Shown piece after piece: positions 46,801 through 57,738 of a stretch of DNA of 64,000 bases. Position 1 is the stretch's first letter; the number at the start of each line of letters is the position of its first letter. The translations under genes and the position numbers were made by a program. The notes below the pieces were generated by a model. That model searched no databases. It was given only the letters and a program-made list of their open reading frames with translations, and had not been told where the DNA came from. Source of the DNA: Limnanthes douglasii subsp. nivea (taxonomy: Eukaryota; Streptophyta; Magnoliopsida; Brassicales; Limnanthaceae); contig JAUPFV010000004.1 in the NCBI GenBank assembly GCA_036936605.1, positions 123,554,852 through 123,618,851 of the forward strand. Reading direction: 5' to 3'.

Positions 46801-47407
46801 AAATTGGGACTTGGGACGTATCGTGTTCTTCCTTCGGATCGTGTTCTTCCTTTTTCCCCTTTTCTTTGATTTAAATATCGTCTCTCTCGTTCATAAGCAG
46901 CAATTCATTATCTTTTTCTAAATCATCGCAAAAAAGAATGAGAATACTTACAAAATCAATCAAGAGTTCTAATATTCTAGAGATTGAGATGCCCGAGACT
47001 ACATCCAACCATTTATAAATACCAACTTAAAAATTTATTTTAAAATTCAAGATTTTTTACTTAAATTTTTCCTTAAAATAGCCATAATCCAAGATTTTTT
47101 AAATTAAAATTTTTAACGCCGGAGACTTTTAATCTAAAAAGTTTATTAAAAATAGTCAACATAATAATTTTTAAATTAAAATTTTACTTTAAATTTATAA
47201 CATTCCTAAAAAACAATTATTTTCTTAAATTTTTACTTTAATATTATTTATATAAAATATATATTTTAGGAAGGAGGGCGTATAATTTAGGTAAGGGGCG
47301 TATAACTTTTATTTTAATATTATATTATTACCTTAAAAAATATATAAAAGGTATATTTTAGGTAAGGGGGGCCTACGCCCCCGGCCCCAACGTAGATCCC
47401 GCCACTG

Positions 47408-47950
47408 TGTAACGTACACGTTTAAAACTGTTAAATGGATAATCCACTACCTGCCAAACACGTACACGTTTAAAATTGTTTAAAATTGTTAAATGGATCG
47501 TGGGTCTGATGGATAAACTTGTTTGTCACCATTATCTACACAGATTTTGAACAGTAATTTGAATTTGTTTGTCTATTTTTGTGACATAGATAAAAAGTCC
47601 AAATATAGTTCATTGATATCTATTTAGATAAAATTAGTCCATTTATGTATTGATAACTCATTTTCGTGACGAATAATCTTTTCGGATGAAGTTAGTCATT
47701 GACTTTTCATTTTTTATATAAAAAAAAATATTTAGCGAAAGATTATATGTCACCAAAACCAAATTTAAATTTTTTTAATAGAAAAGCTACGTATTATAAG
47801 AATAGATACTCAAAACCTAGGTACCATACTAAAATAACCATTATAAACAATTTATTTCAAAAATATATATATTTTAAGAAGAAATTGTCCTCGTCCAATA
47901 CTTAAAATTGCACTAAAATATTTAGTGAGATTTGAAGTTCATAGATCAGG
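47408..47950. other. Intergenic DNA
   Basis: A short direct repeat ACGTACACGTTTAAAA occurs at 47412 and 47460 with AAATGGAT(A/C) words behind each copy. Otherwise it is AT-rich with no gene. Confidence 0.5.
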
Positions 47951-48184
47951 GTTTTTATTTGTGGGATGAGCCCCAATGAATATGAGTGGTATATTTAATA
48001 TAAATTTTAGTTTAATCAGACATTTTTCCTAATATATTTGATTATTATAGTTTAAAGACATTTTTGGGTTTTTATTTGTGGTATGAGCCGCAATGAATAT
48101 GAGTGGTATATTTAATATAAATTTTAGTTTAATCAGACATTTTTCTTAATATATTTGATTATTATAGTTTAAACACATTTTTCT
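47951..48184. repeat. Tandem duplication, 117-bp unit
   Basis: GTTTTTATTTGTGGGATGAG starts at 47951 and again, as GTTTTTATTTGTGGTATGAG, at 48068. The two units are nearly identical through TTTAAAGACATTTTT/TTTAAACACATTTTT. High identity suggests a recent duplication. Confidence 0.9.
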
Positions 48185-48289
48185 TTAACTCATTGACGAT
48201 TGAGTTTATTTAACTGATACTTTTAAACTTAATTAATTAATATTATTTTGTATATATTAAGTTTTGAGATGTATATTTATTATTATCAG

Positions 48290-48495
48290 TCGTTTTTTCA
48301 AGTCGCTATTCAGAGTACAATGAGTCCGCACAGGGTAAACCTTCAGTCTGACGCGATAGCCTGCAAACCAACCCCAGAAGATAAACCATACAAGGTGACA
48401 GGTTCAGCCGAGAAAACGTATGTAGAGGGACTCGAACTTATGACCTTTGCTCGCAAGCACACCTTATTCAACCAACTCGACTACCTCTAAAGGCT
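48290..48495 (-). mobile_element. tRNA-derived SINE, copy 2
   Basis: On the minus strand it reads AGAGGTAGTCGAGTTGGTTG (box A TAGTCGAGTTGG), then AAGTTCGAGTCCC, a near-perfect box B. The body is shared with the copy at 19975 (TTTCTCGGCTGAACCTGTCA, TCTGGGGTTGGTTTGCAGGC) and has an extra segment of about 30 bp before the A-rich tail (TTGAAAAAACG). I could not define the target duplication. The 80-codon plus-strand frame is incidental. Confidence 0.82.
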
Positions 48496-48829
48496 CATTT
48501 TTCATTTTGTTAAATAAAAAGGGCGGAAGTATAAAGCTATGTTAACTGTCCATGTCGGATCTAACTGTTAGTTTTGTTTATATTCGAATAAAAAAATATG
48601 GTTTGGAAATTTATCTGAATGACCAAATATATAATTTTGAGTTGGAAGAATGAAACGATTCGGAACGAAAGAGAAGTTGATTTTTATGTTTTTAAATTTC
48701 ATAGTTAGAGTGATCGATTTTTTGAGTTTCTTTTTATTTGAACATATATTTATGTCGGTAAAAGGTAAAGGCTAGATATGTAACATAGTTGAATCCAAAC
48801 GGTAAATGACTCAGAATATAATTTACTAA
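48496..48829. other. Intergenic DNA
   Basis: AT-rich, with no repeat or frame that I can support. Confidence 0.5.
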
Positions 48830-49484
48830 AACTGTAACACCATGAAGGGTTCAGATAAATGCTATTATTTGTACTATGACTGACTTTCATTTATAAAAGG
48901 TTAGAAATGGATTTACTTAGCACGTTTTATCATATTAATGTATGTCAATATGTGACATAATGGTTATTTATTGTGTAATAGATGTAATGTTTACAACTCT
49001 ACTATAAATAAGAACTCCGACATATGAGTTCGGGATTACACTCTAATGATCCAACATTATTTGTGTATCATATTCTTATTTATATTTTTCTTTATCCTCC
49101 AATTGTGGTTGGCTTAAAACTCTAGTTACTTTGTGCTATGATATTCTTCGACGGAATAAAATCATAACACATCACTGGCATGGTTTGTGGGAACTGAAAG
49201 GTGCTCAAAAGACTTTGTTAATAATACAAATTGAAAATATTTCTTAATCACAATTGAAAGTAAAATCAAGACTTTACCATATCGAAGAAATAGACTCCGA
49301 GCCTCGTAGTTCTGTCATCGACGCTGAGTAAGATCCCGGCGTTGTTAATATATATCAAACTTGTGCATATGAGTTTCCAGCCATCAAGCAATTGGTCGCC
49401 CATCAAAGAGCCATTGCCAACCGACTATGTTGTATTACCGCAATGCAACAATGACCACACTATGAAATTCATCGTACTGATAAT
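48830..49484 (+). mobile_element. Probable 5' fragment of another LTR retrotransposon
   Basis: 48830-49170 has LTR texture: ACTATAAATAAGAACTCC (TATA-like) near 49000, then a T-rich leader ending at AACACATCA. TGGCATGGTTTGTGGGAAC at 49178 looks like a decayed PBS of the TGGCGCCGTCTGTGGGAA type. After it comes a gag-like leader (IKQLVAHQRAIANRL in one frame). It stops where the LTR of element C begins (49485). Only one LTR is present, so its left boundary is uncertain. Confidence 0.4.
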
Positions 49485-49841
49485 TGATGAGTTTATATAT
49501 TACCTTAGTAATGTGTTAAAAGAGAAATCTAGAGAGAGAAAGAGTTTAGAGAGTTTTTTAGAGAGAGAAGGTTTAAGTACAAATGAGTTTCAAAGAAAAA
49601 GAGTTCAACCCCTTTATTAGAGTAGTCTTGCTCTTTATATAGAGGAGCCAAGACTTAGTCTCAAACTGAAATTTGTTACAAAAGAGGACTAATTGTAGTT
49701 TGGTCCTTAACAATTATACATAGTTACAAATACTCTCTAAAATTTACATCAATTACAATTTAAGGATAAAACTTACATTACTTATAACTAAATCCTTAAA
49801 TTTAGATTATTTACAACTTAGTCCTCAAAATCCTACTTCCA
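49485..49841 (-). repeat. 3' LTR of element C
   Basis: On the minus strand it starts TGGAAGTAGGATTTTGAGG and ends AACTCATCA, 357 bp. It is the same family and the same length as the LTR of element D at 57739-58095 but in opposite orientation. TATATAAAGAGCAAG-type TATA and AATTAGTCCTCTTTTGTAAC words are shared. Confidence 0.92.
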
Positions 49842-49842
49842 T

Positions 49843-49861
49843 ATAAGAAGCCCCCCTAGTT
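49843..49861 (-). other. Polypurine tract of element C
   Basis: The minus strand reads GAACTAGGGGGGCTTCTTA immediately before the LTR start, the primer site for plus-strand DNA synthesis. Confidence 0.6.
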
Positions 49862-49934
49862 CTCATGTCTGTAAATGAATAAGAACTAAAATATCTTCAA
49901 ATTATTCCATATGCCATGTAATATGTTATAAAAT

Positions 49935-50095
49935 AAACTCAAAGCAGTCATTCGAAGCAACCATTTGAAATAGTCATTCGAAGCGTACATGAAGAGCAAT
50001 CATTCGAAGCGTCAACTAGGAGCGATAATTCAAAGTGTCAACTAGAAGCGATCATTCGAAGCGTCAACTAGGAGCGATCATTCGAAGCGTAATAA
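49935..50095. repeat. Minisatellite in the 3' spacer of element C, about 27-bp unit
   Basis: AGCGTCAACTAGGAGCGATC plus ATTCGA is repeated five to six times with decay at the left edge. The position between the antisense ORF and the 3' LTR corresponds to the tandem-repeat spacer known from Tat-lineage elements such as Retand. Confidence 0.85.
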
Positions 50096-50548
50096 AAATA
50101 GATACCAATTAAAAGTAGCGCTAAAATCTGATAACCTTTCCAAAACAAAAAATCTATTCGAAACATTGGAAATAAAATCTCTTCGAAATACTGTGATACC
50201 TAACATCCTCGGATTCTCATCGACTTTTATCCAAGCAACATATAAAAGTAACTGTTTCATATAACCGTTCAATCCATTATAGCCCTATAGTTTTTAGATC
50301 AATAGCTAGATGTCTAGCCTGACAGATGTCGAGCATCTGATCATCTTACCGCTTTGTATTCCAACCTATCATCATCAAAGTCTTTCAAACTTCACACGTC
50401 TTCATTCCTTTGTATAAATTCAACTATCATCCTTATTTTTTTTCATTTCTCACTACACAAATCATTTTAGAAAGAATTCACAACACTTGGCTACCTTCAT
50501 CGTGTTCATAAAAAAAACCTAACTTTCCGATCAACCTTTATCTGGTTG
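50096..50548. other. Promoter-like leader of the antisense ORF in element C
   Basis: This is non-coding. It would be the upstream region of the plus-strand additional ORF. The stretch TGTATAAATTCAAC near 50412 is TATA-like and sits about 140 bp before the ATG at 50549. Confidence 0.4.
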
Positions 50549-53473
50549 ATGAGAAAAAATTCTAAAACCAAAAAATCTAAGGCTATCATACCCAAAACAC
50601 CCTAATCTCCATAATCTGATAGCAACTTAGTCTTTGGATTGTAAAACTACTTCTGCATTACTCAAAGGACTGAAGAATATAAAACTGCAGGATTAATCAA
50701 TAGCCTTCCAGTTGGAACAACCACTAAAACAATTTATTACGGTAATTTCGATCCAACCAAAGTTCCTTCTCTTTCTCATTCTCCCATAGTCGAAGAACGT
50801 TTCTTATCCCAAATCCAAGGCCCTAAAACACCTCGAGACTCTTCATCTCAAAGTAAGATTTGTCCTTTGATTAGTGAAGAATCCCCTTTAAAACAGAAGT
50901 AAAAAATTCCCTCTTCGAATCACTCTTCAATAACTAGAAGAAAAAGAACTTGTATTGCTATGGAGACGAATCAGAAATTATCCCAACTCCTCCCCCTTCG
51001 AATCCAGATACTGAAGCTCCTCCTCAGAAATAAGTAACTGAGGAAGTACCTCGAACAGGTAACCCTTGACCATAAGCTATTAATCCAACATCTCAACATC
51101 CTCGAGAAGAAACATCGAAAGCCAATAAAGCTGATTCTGAGGCTACTAAAACCGATCTTGAGGCCGAATCTGATGATGGGAACTCTGCAACTACCCATAA
51201 GCCTCAGGAAGAAGCAGACACTTGCTTTGTCTCTGAAGAAGAAAGAGCTAAGATTGGGAGAAACTTGAGGAATCTTGAAGCTAAATACATCATTGCTCTG
51301 AAGAAAGTTCGTTATATATACTACAAGGATAGCCAAGCTTCGGCTCTAAAAAAGCAATATAGTATGGGAGATAACATAAGTCTTCGACTACCTAAAGTAG
51401 GAGAAACTCCCTTGGACTGCAAAGATGACGAGCTAATAGTCTACCCCGAAATCATCAATTGGGGTCTTCGATTTCCACTAAATCCTATGATCGTGGAATA
51501 CTTCGAACTCCTCAGCTTATATCCTACTCAAGTGACACCGAATCAATGGTTCACCCTTATGTCAGTGTTTATGGTATCTCGTATGTCTCAAATTCCCATC
51601 AACATTAAAGACTTCAACTCCTCGACTCAATTGTCAAAAGGTCTGAAGCTTCCCTTTTACTACCCCACCCTGATGGATAACCTCAAGATCATCGATGATC
51701 TCTTAGAAGCTGACAAATTCTGGAAACGGAGCATGGGAAAATGGCAAAGCAGTTTCCGATGCTAATCTTTCAAAGTTAAATCTCTTCTAGAGAAGCAATC
51801 GTAAGCACTTCGAAATATTTACATTTTGAAATAAATTTTATGTTTTGCCTTTCTCTTTCCTTAATTTTCTGCTTGTCTAATCATTTCAAAAAAATTGAGG
51901 CGTTATTCATCACGTCGACCAGTTGCTAAGGAGATTTTCCAAAAACTTGCTGCTTAGGCTGAAAATGAATGGAATAACGCGTTTCACACTGCCTTTCAAC
52001 CCAACAATTTCCTTAACTGTCACATGTTCCCAATATCAGAGGGTGCCTTGCCACCTCGAAATATAATGTCAGATCCCGATCCGAAGATAGTCTGCAAAGG
52101 AATAGTTCAACCCGATTGCAAAGTCTTCCTTCCCATTCGCAACAGATCAGAGAGTCATTTGCCAAAAAGGAAGAAAGAAAAAGCCATAAAATAAAATAAA
52201 GGTAAAAAGACGGCTAGCACATCTGGTGCTAGCCCTTCAACTCCATCGAAACCAAAGCCTCAAAAAAGAAAAACTGCAGAACAAACTCTCTCACCCATCG
52301 AAGAGGGAAAAGATCAGAACCGTCTTCAAAGAAAAAGAAAGCTTCTTCTGGTTCCCATGGAAAGAAAAAGAAACAAACGAGAATCACTTTGTATAAATTG
52401 GTTGACGAAGATGAAAACACTGCTGCTGGAAACCAACAAACCCTACAAAACCCTTCGGTCGAAGAACAGCCAACCAAGGACAACCCTGTGATTATCATCG
52501 AAGATAGTACTACCAACGAAAATCAAGATACTGCAAACTTTGATCCTGACATGTTCATTAATTTTGAGAACACTGAAGCGCTTACTGGTGAAAACAATCA
52601 TGTTCTTCAAGATATCCAAAATCACATGCTTAACTTTGGGAGACCAACACCAGCCGAGGCGTCTCCAGAAATTATCTCTCCTTCTGCTTGTATCACTACT
52701 CTAGACATGATTCAACGTCTAGCTCATCGGAAACATAATTTCCTCTTCCTTCTCCAGATCCTACAATCACTGTTGCACTTCAACCATTTACCGATCTTGA
52801 TATTGTAGCAAAGGCACTTGCTTCTCAAGTCGAAGCTTCGCAAAAAAATCTAAAGCAATTGGCTAAAGATATGGATTATTACAAAGAAACGTACGAGGCT
52901 GAGAAATGTTTTAGACAAGACTTGCACGACAAAGTGGTTGATCAATTTCACATGTACGAAGTAGCAAGGTCTGAAATTATAAAAAGTGCTCTCTTCATGA
53001 AAAATTATCTGCGAACCACACATATTGCTGACAAAGAAACGGTGAAGGCTTCTCATGAGAAGGAAATGAATAAGTTCAAGACTGATCATGTTACTGAACT
53101 GGCCACTGAAAAATCCAACTCCAATAAGCTACAAAATTCTCTTACTCTTTGTGAGACAAAAAATAAAGAGTTGATCTAGGAGATAGCTAGACTGAAGAGA
53201 GATTTCAAAGTGGAAAAACCTTCTGTTGTAGCTGCTGCCGAGGCTGAGATTTCAAAAGACATATTAACTGCTATTAACATTAGAAAAGAAGATGCAACCA
53301 TTCTCCTTCTTCGAGAACTTCACACTACTTATCCAAAAATCGACCTCACAAGTTTTTGGAACAACATTAATATGGAGAAACGTCCAAGTGAAGCTTTCGT
53401 TCCTATCCCCGATTTGTCATTCGAAGATGAAGATGAAGAAAAATCATCCGAAGGGGAAGAGTCATCTAATTAA
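50549..53473 (+). pseudogene. Antisense additional ORF of element C
   Basis: It starts MRKNSKTKKSKAIIPKTP at 50549, opposite to pol. Open pieces are 51265-51765, 52389-52808, 52859-53179 and 53210-53473, with stops and shifts between. The core reads IINWGLRFPLNPMIVEYF then YPTQVTPNQWFTLMSVFMVS. A Lys/Pro/Ser-rich linker and a long coiled-coil-like region (KETYEAEKCFRQDLHDKVVD, LATEKSNSNKLQNSLTLCET) follow, and an acidic C-terminus (SFEDEDEEKSSEGEESSN) ends it. The core matches the putative gypsy-type transposon family (PF04195) by pattern and the equivalent ORFs of copies B and D. About 900 residues if restored. The role is unknown. Confidence 0.8.
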
Positions 53474-54028
53474 CTTCATCATATTTTTTATGTTTGTCAA
53501 GTTAAAGAATCACTTTTTGTTCATCAACAAATTAATCTAATTGGCAAACGGTTTATTTATTTTATTATTCTATCCACATTTTATTCAATGCTAAATTTTA
53601 AAAAATGAATATAGTTACAAACTGTAAACTTACCATCTCAAATACCTTAACGAAATTGGTGAATATGATAGCTCTTCAAAAATTTCTCAATATATAGTTA
53701 AGCTTTGGTAACTACTCGAAAAAGTCTCAGTGTGCTGTTAAGCTTCCACTTCGAAATAAAAATATAATGTGATTTTAAATGTGGTTGTTTCTTCGAAAAG
53801 TGTTATAAACACTTCGGAACATTCTAATATTAACCAATCTCAAAGATGACCAGTCTCTGATGATTTATTAAGATAGTATTCAAACATATGTAAACAAACA
53901 TTGGCAAAAATCGAACTTTATTGATAATATTGAATATGTACACGACGCCTCATTGAAACCTTCCTGGGCCAATAGGATAGGAAAGAGTGCGCCAATCGAA
54001 AGTGAAAATTCCAAAATATAAAACATAT
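53474..54028. other. Spacer between antisense ORF and integrase in element C
   Basis: Non-coding AT-rich DNA where the two convergent frames meet. The word TTCGAAA recurs several times (53690-53820). No terminator signal stands out. Confidence 0.5.
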
Positions 54029-54992
54029 CTACTCCCAATAAAACTTCAAGTGTTGTATATTCCATGGATGTTGAAGCATCATCCCCTCGGAATCATAAAG
54101 ACGGTAAGACCTTGGCTTTATCCTTTCAACAACCATATAGGGCCCTTCCCAGTTTGGAGCCATTTTTCCGAGGTTCTTCTCCTTTGTGCGCAAAAATACT
54201 TTTCTTAAAACCTTATCACCTTCTTTAAAATCTTTTCTCTTCACCTTCGAATCATATCTATTCCTCATAAGAGTTTGATAGTGGATTACATTCAAATGAG
54301 CTCGAACTCTTTTCTCCTTAATCAAATCTAAATTCGTCATTTGAACTTCATCATTAGATCTTTCAGAATATTGATTTATTCTAAAAAGATGACATCGTAG
54401 ATTCTATAGGGATGACTGCATCCATTCCATATGCTAAAGCAAAAATAGTCTTCTTTGTAGCCTCTCTAGGAGTGGTCCGATAAGCCCAAAGCACATCTTG
54501 CAAAGAGTTTGGCCATTTTCCTGTTGCCCCCGTCAAAATCTTTTTCAAGTCATCTAAAATTGTTCTGTTTGTTACCTCCACTTGCCTATTAGCTTGTGGA
54601 TGAAAAGGTGTCGAAAAATATTGTTGAATTCCTTTATAAGTACAAAATGAAGCCATCTCTTTGTTATTAAACTGAGGGCCATTATCTGTTGTAATCTTCT
54701 GAGGAACTCCAAAACGACAACAAATGTTGTTCACAGTAAACTTGATCACGTCTTTTGCTTTTGTCCCTGATACCTTTGCCCACTTTATAAAATAATCCAC
54801 CGCTAAAATTATAATCTGCCTTCCTCCAGAAGCCATCGGCAAATGACCCACCAGATCAATCCCCCATCTATCAAATGATACTGCCTCGAATATAGACAAA
54901 ATCAAACGATCATTTCTTGCTTTAGAAAATCCAGATACCTGATTTGCTAACAATTGAGAATCTGTTTCCAAGCGCACTAAAGTTTCCCCCAC
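54029..54992 (-). pseudogene. Gypsy integrase core (element C), zinc finger deleted
   Basis: The minus-strand frame contains RWGIDLVGHLPMASGGRQII, AVDYFIKWAK, ITTDNGPQFNNKEM and FHPQANRQVEVTNRTILDDL, so the catalytic Asp residues are present. The C-terminal part (54340-54029) has KEGDKVLRKVFLRTKEKNLG and WEGPYMVVERIKP after a small frame break near 54375. Upstream, the RNase H motif LETDSQLLANQVSGFSKARN runs directly into LSIFEAVSFDRWGIDLV. The RNase H end, the connecting region and the HHCC zinc finger, over 200 residues in copy A, are therefore deleted. Confidence 0.88.
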
Positions 54993-56475
54993 AAATTTTT
55001 CCCAATCTTAAACATGCTAAAGTAGCTTTGTATTCAGCTTCATTGTGCGAAGCATGAAAACCAAATTTAATAGATTGAATCATTATCTCTCCCGTTGGAG
55101 CTATTAACTGAACTCCAGCACTGCACCTTGAAACACTAGATCCTCCATCTATTCGGACAACCCACCTCGAAATTACTGGAGTATCCTCTTTGTTTTCTTC
55201 CTCATTCGTTCGGCTTGAATGGAATTCAACAAAAAAATCTGCCAATGCTTGCGCCTTTATTGTTGTTCGAGGTGTAAACAAAATGCCATAGTCCCCCAAC
55301 TCCACTGACCACTTGGTCATTCTCCCTGAAATATCAGGTCGTTGTAAAACATTTTTCAAAGGGAATGAAGTTCGGACTTCAATAGTATGAGCTTGAAAAT
55401 ATGGACGCATCTTCCTAGCAGCAATCACCATCGATAATGCCAATTTTTCTAATTTTATATATTTCTTTTCTGCTGCCACCAAACTTTTACTACTGTAATA
55501 CATCGGCTTCGGAGTTCCTGAATCCTCACTAATTAACATTGCGCTTAGTACAAAATCCGATATCGCGATGTAAAAAAATAGTTTCTCCCCATTTCGAGGT
55601 TTTGACAAAATCTCTGGTGATTACAACAAATTTTTAATATTTGTGAAATCTGCTTCACATTACGATGTCCATTCAAACCTGACGGGTCCTCGTAACACTT
55701 AAAAGAAAGGAAAACATTTGTCAGAAAATCTAGAAATAAATCGATGAAGTGCTGCTAACCTTCCTGTCAGAATTTGCAGTTCCTTGATAGACCGAGGAGA
55801 ATTCATAGTTATCAAAGCTTTCAATTGTTCAGGGTCAGCTTTTATTCCTTTTTCACTGATGACAAAACCCAAAAACTTCCCCGATCAAACTCTGAATGTG
55901 CACTTCTCAAGATCTAATTTTAACCTAATTGCCCTTAAATTCAAAAAAACTTCCTCTAAATCATCAAGATGCACTTCATCCTTTGAACTTTTTACTACCA
56001 TGCCATCTATATATATACCTCCATATTTCTTCCGATCTGAGTAGCAAAAGCTTTATTCATCAATCTCTAATAAGTAGCTCCAGCATTTTTCAATCCGAAA
56101 GGCATTACCCTATAACAGTGCAGGCCCCTATCAGTTATAAAAGTTGTGCATTCTTGATCTTTTGGATCCATTTGGATTTGATTATACCCTTCAAAAGCAT
56201 CCATAAAAGTTAAAATTTTATTCCCTGAAGTAGAATCAATCAACTGATCTATTCGAGGACACGAAATGGATCTTTGGGACAAGCTTTATTCAAATCTGTA
56301 AAATCCACACACATTCTCCATTTCCCATTCTTCTTTTTGACCACCACGGGATCTACCGTCCACAAAGGATATGTGACTCCCTTATGTGTCCGACCTTAGA
56401 TAATCGATCCACTTCAGCAACAATCGCTTCTGCTTTTTCCGAGGAAAATGCTCTTCTTTTCCGAATAGCCTACTT
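54993..56475 (-). pseudogene. Gypsy reverse transcriptase and RNase H (element C), N-terminus missing
   Basis: Starting at the junction with the LTR fragment, it reads AIRKRRAFSSEKAEAIVAEV DRL, then CPRIDQLIDSTSGNKILTFM, DRGLHCYRVMPFGLKNAGAT and the YID(D)M region (frame broken near 56010-56030). The C-terminal part, with SKSLVAAEKKYIKLEKLALS and RTSFPLKNVLQRPDISGRMT, is open at 55608-54922. RNase H has VRIDGGSSVSRC and NEAEYKATLACLRLG. The first part of RT and all of gag-protease are absent. Confidence 0.85.
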
Positions 56476-56745
56476 GACCTTTAGAGAGAAGTAGTTTCTA
56501 GAGAAAGAATATTAAGAAGTGCAAGTAGTTTAATCTCAAAAATCAGAATATCTTTCTCTATTCAGCCTTGGCCTTTATATATATGCGCAAGTCAGATGTA
56601 ATAGAAATTGTTACATAAAGGGACTAATTGCATATTAGTTCTTTATCTATACACAAAGCTTTAAATCTCTCCCAGAACTATACAATTTATCATACAAGGT
56701 TTCATTCATTTATATTTTGATTCCCAATGTTCTATTTCCTTATCA
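56476..56745 (-). repeat. LTR fragment joined to truncated pol of element C
   Basis: On the minus strand it starts TGATAAGGAAATAG and contains ATTAGTCCCTTTATGTAAC and TATATATAAAGGCCAAGGCT, the same layout as the 357-bp LTRs (ATTAGTCCTCTTTTGTAAC, TATATAAAGAGCAAGGCT) but strongly diverged. It ends without a PBS in front of RT sequence. Confidence 0.65.
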
Positions 56746-56778
56746 GTTTATATATGAAGGTTTGGTATAGATACATAC

Positions 56779-57187
56779 TGATGAGTCCGAATTCTGCTTG
56801 CTCCCCGGACAGGGACAGATCGGACCTAGCTCTCCGGACCGGACAGGCCACTAAAACTATCTAGCTAATGGGATTGTTCGAACTATGACAAAAGTACTAA
56901 AAAACCTAAACACTTCTTGACTAAGCTACTTGCTCTTCTACTTAGAGCTCATGGGTCTTTAAGCATGACCCGGGTCCATTGAACATGACCCGAAAGCCTA
57001 TAATGGCCCAAAATGTAAGGGTATAAATACCCAACCACTTGCATTAAATGGGGGTAATGAAAATTAACTGCAACCAGCCAGTTTAATTCTCCATCTACTC
57101 TCTACTCTAAACACAAAACACCCACATACTTCTTTAAAACATCAAATAGATTACAAGCCTACCCTCAGGCGATAATTATCCTCACCA
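56779..57187 (+). repeat. Solo LTR of the element A family
   Basis: TGATGAGTCCGAATTC...CCTCACCA is flanked by a perfect 5-bp target duplication CATAC (56774-56778 and 57188-57192). It is collinear with the LTR at 5913-6406 in reverse orientation (GACCCGAAAGCC, TATAAATACCCAACCAC and GCCTACCCTCAGGC are shared), including both ends. There is no internal sequence, so it is the product of LTR-LTR recombination. Confidence 0.93.
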
Positions 57188-57192
57188 CATAC

Positions 57193-57738
57193 AATATCGT
57201 TTACCCGCGCCCTTTATAATGATTGTGGCTTGGGAAGATTACGTATCGAGCTAGGTAATAATTTGAATTTAGGCATGATACAAATCTATCATGTATCACC
57301 CATCGTCCATGATATCCACAAATTGGCGTGGCCGTATCAAATAATTCATACGAGAATTTGTTATTAATTGTGCCAGATCAATGTGGACCGATGAGAGGTG
57401 TTCCAAGATGGAAATAAGGGTTAGACAACGCTACAAGATGATCTGGTGGGCTCGTTTGCACATTTTTATAGAGCTCGTCTAGGGCAGAAACATGGGTATT
57501 TTGATGACAAACAAGAGATGACTCTATGAGAAAGTTTGATAACGCATATGCTAGCATTATTCGCATTTTTCGATTGATATTTTTTTGAGATCGACTCTAG
57601 GAATCTTTTTCTCTAAGAGCCTTCTCGTGTGAGTATATTTTTGCGTCCATGATGTGGTGAACAATATGCTGCTGGATGGTAACTTCTGAAAGATACAGAG
57701 GAAACTTCGTCTTCTTTGAGCTCTCCTTATTATTGAGA
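57193..57738. other. Unassigned spacer
   Basis: Balanced composition but no domain or repeat that I recognise. The 62-codon minus-strand frame at 57378-57566 is weak. It may be the host target of these insertions or old element DNA. Confidence 0.4.

Larger units (their letters stand above)
45716..47407 (-). mobile_element. Deleted hAT transposon with TTF-type zinc-finger exon
   Basis: Ends are inverted: CAGTGGCGGATCTAGG at 45716, and at the right CGTAGATCCCGCCACTG, whose reverse complement is CAGTGGCGGGATCTACG. G-run words (TAAGGGGGGC) sit inside both ends. It encodes on the minus strand only the N-terminal zinc-finger part of a hAT transposase (45720-46046), preceded by a Gly-rich coding-like stretch at 46715-46795. 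The rest of the transposase is missing. An 8-bp target duplication is not recognisable (left CAGATACG, right TGTAACGT). A 49-bp tandem duplication with TACTCGAGCTACTTGAAGAA is at 46040-46130. Confidence 0.8.
49485..56745 (-). mobile_element. Ty3/gypsy retrotransposon C (Tat-like), truncated
   Basis: Read on the minus strand, an LTR fragment (56745-56476) is followed immediately by mid-RT, RNase H, the integrase core (54992-54029), a spacer, the additional ORF in opposite orientation (50549-53473, plus), a minisatellite, a polypurine tract and a 357-bp LTR (49841-49485). Gag, protease and the N-terminal part of RT are missing, and a second deletion fuses RNase H to the integrase core. The two LTR-like ends belong to different sequence groups, so the 5' part is probably a rearrangement product rather than the original end. 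Confidence 0.88.
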
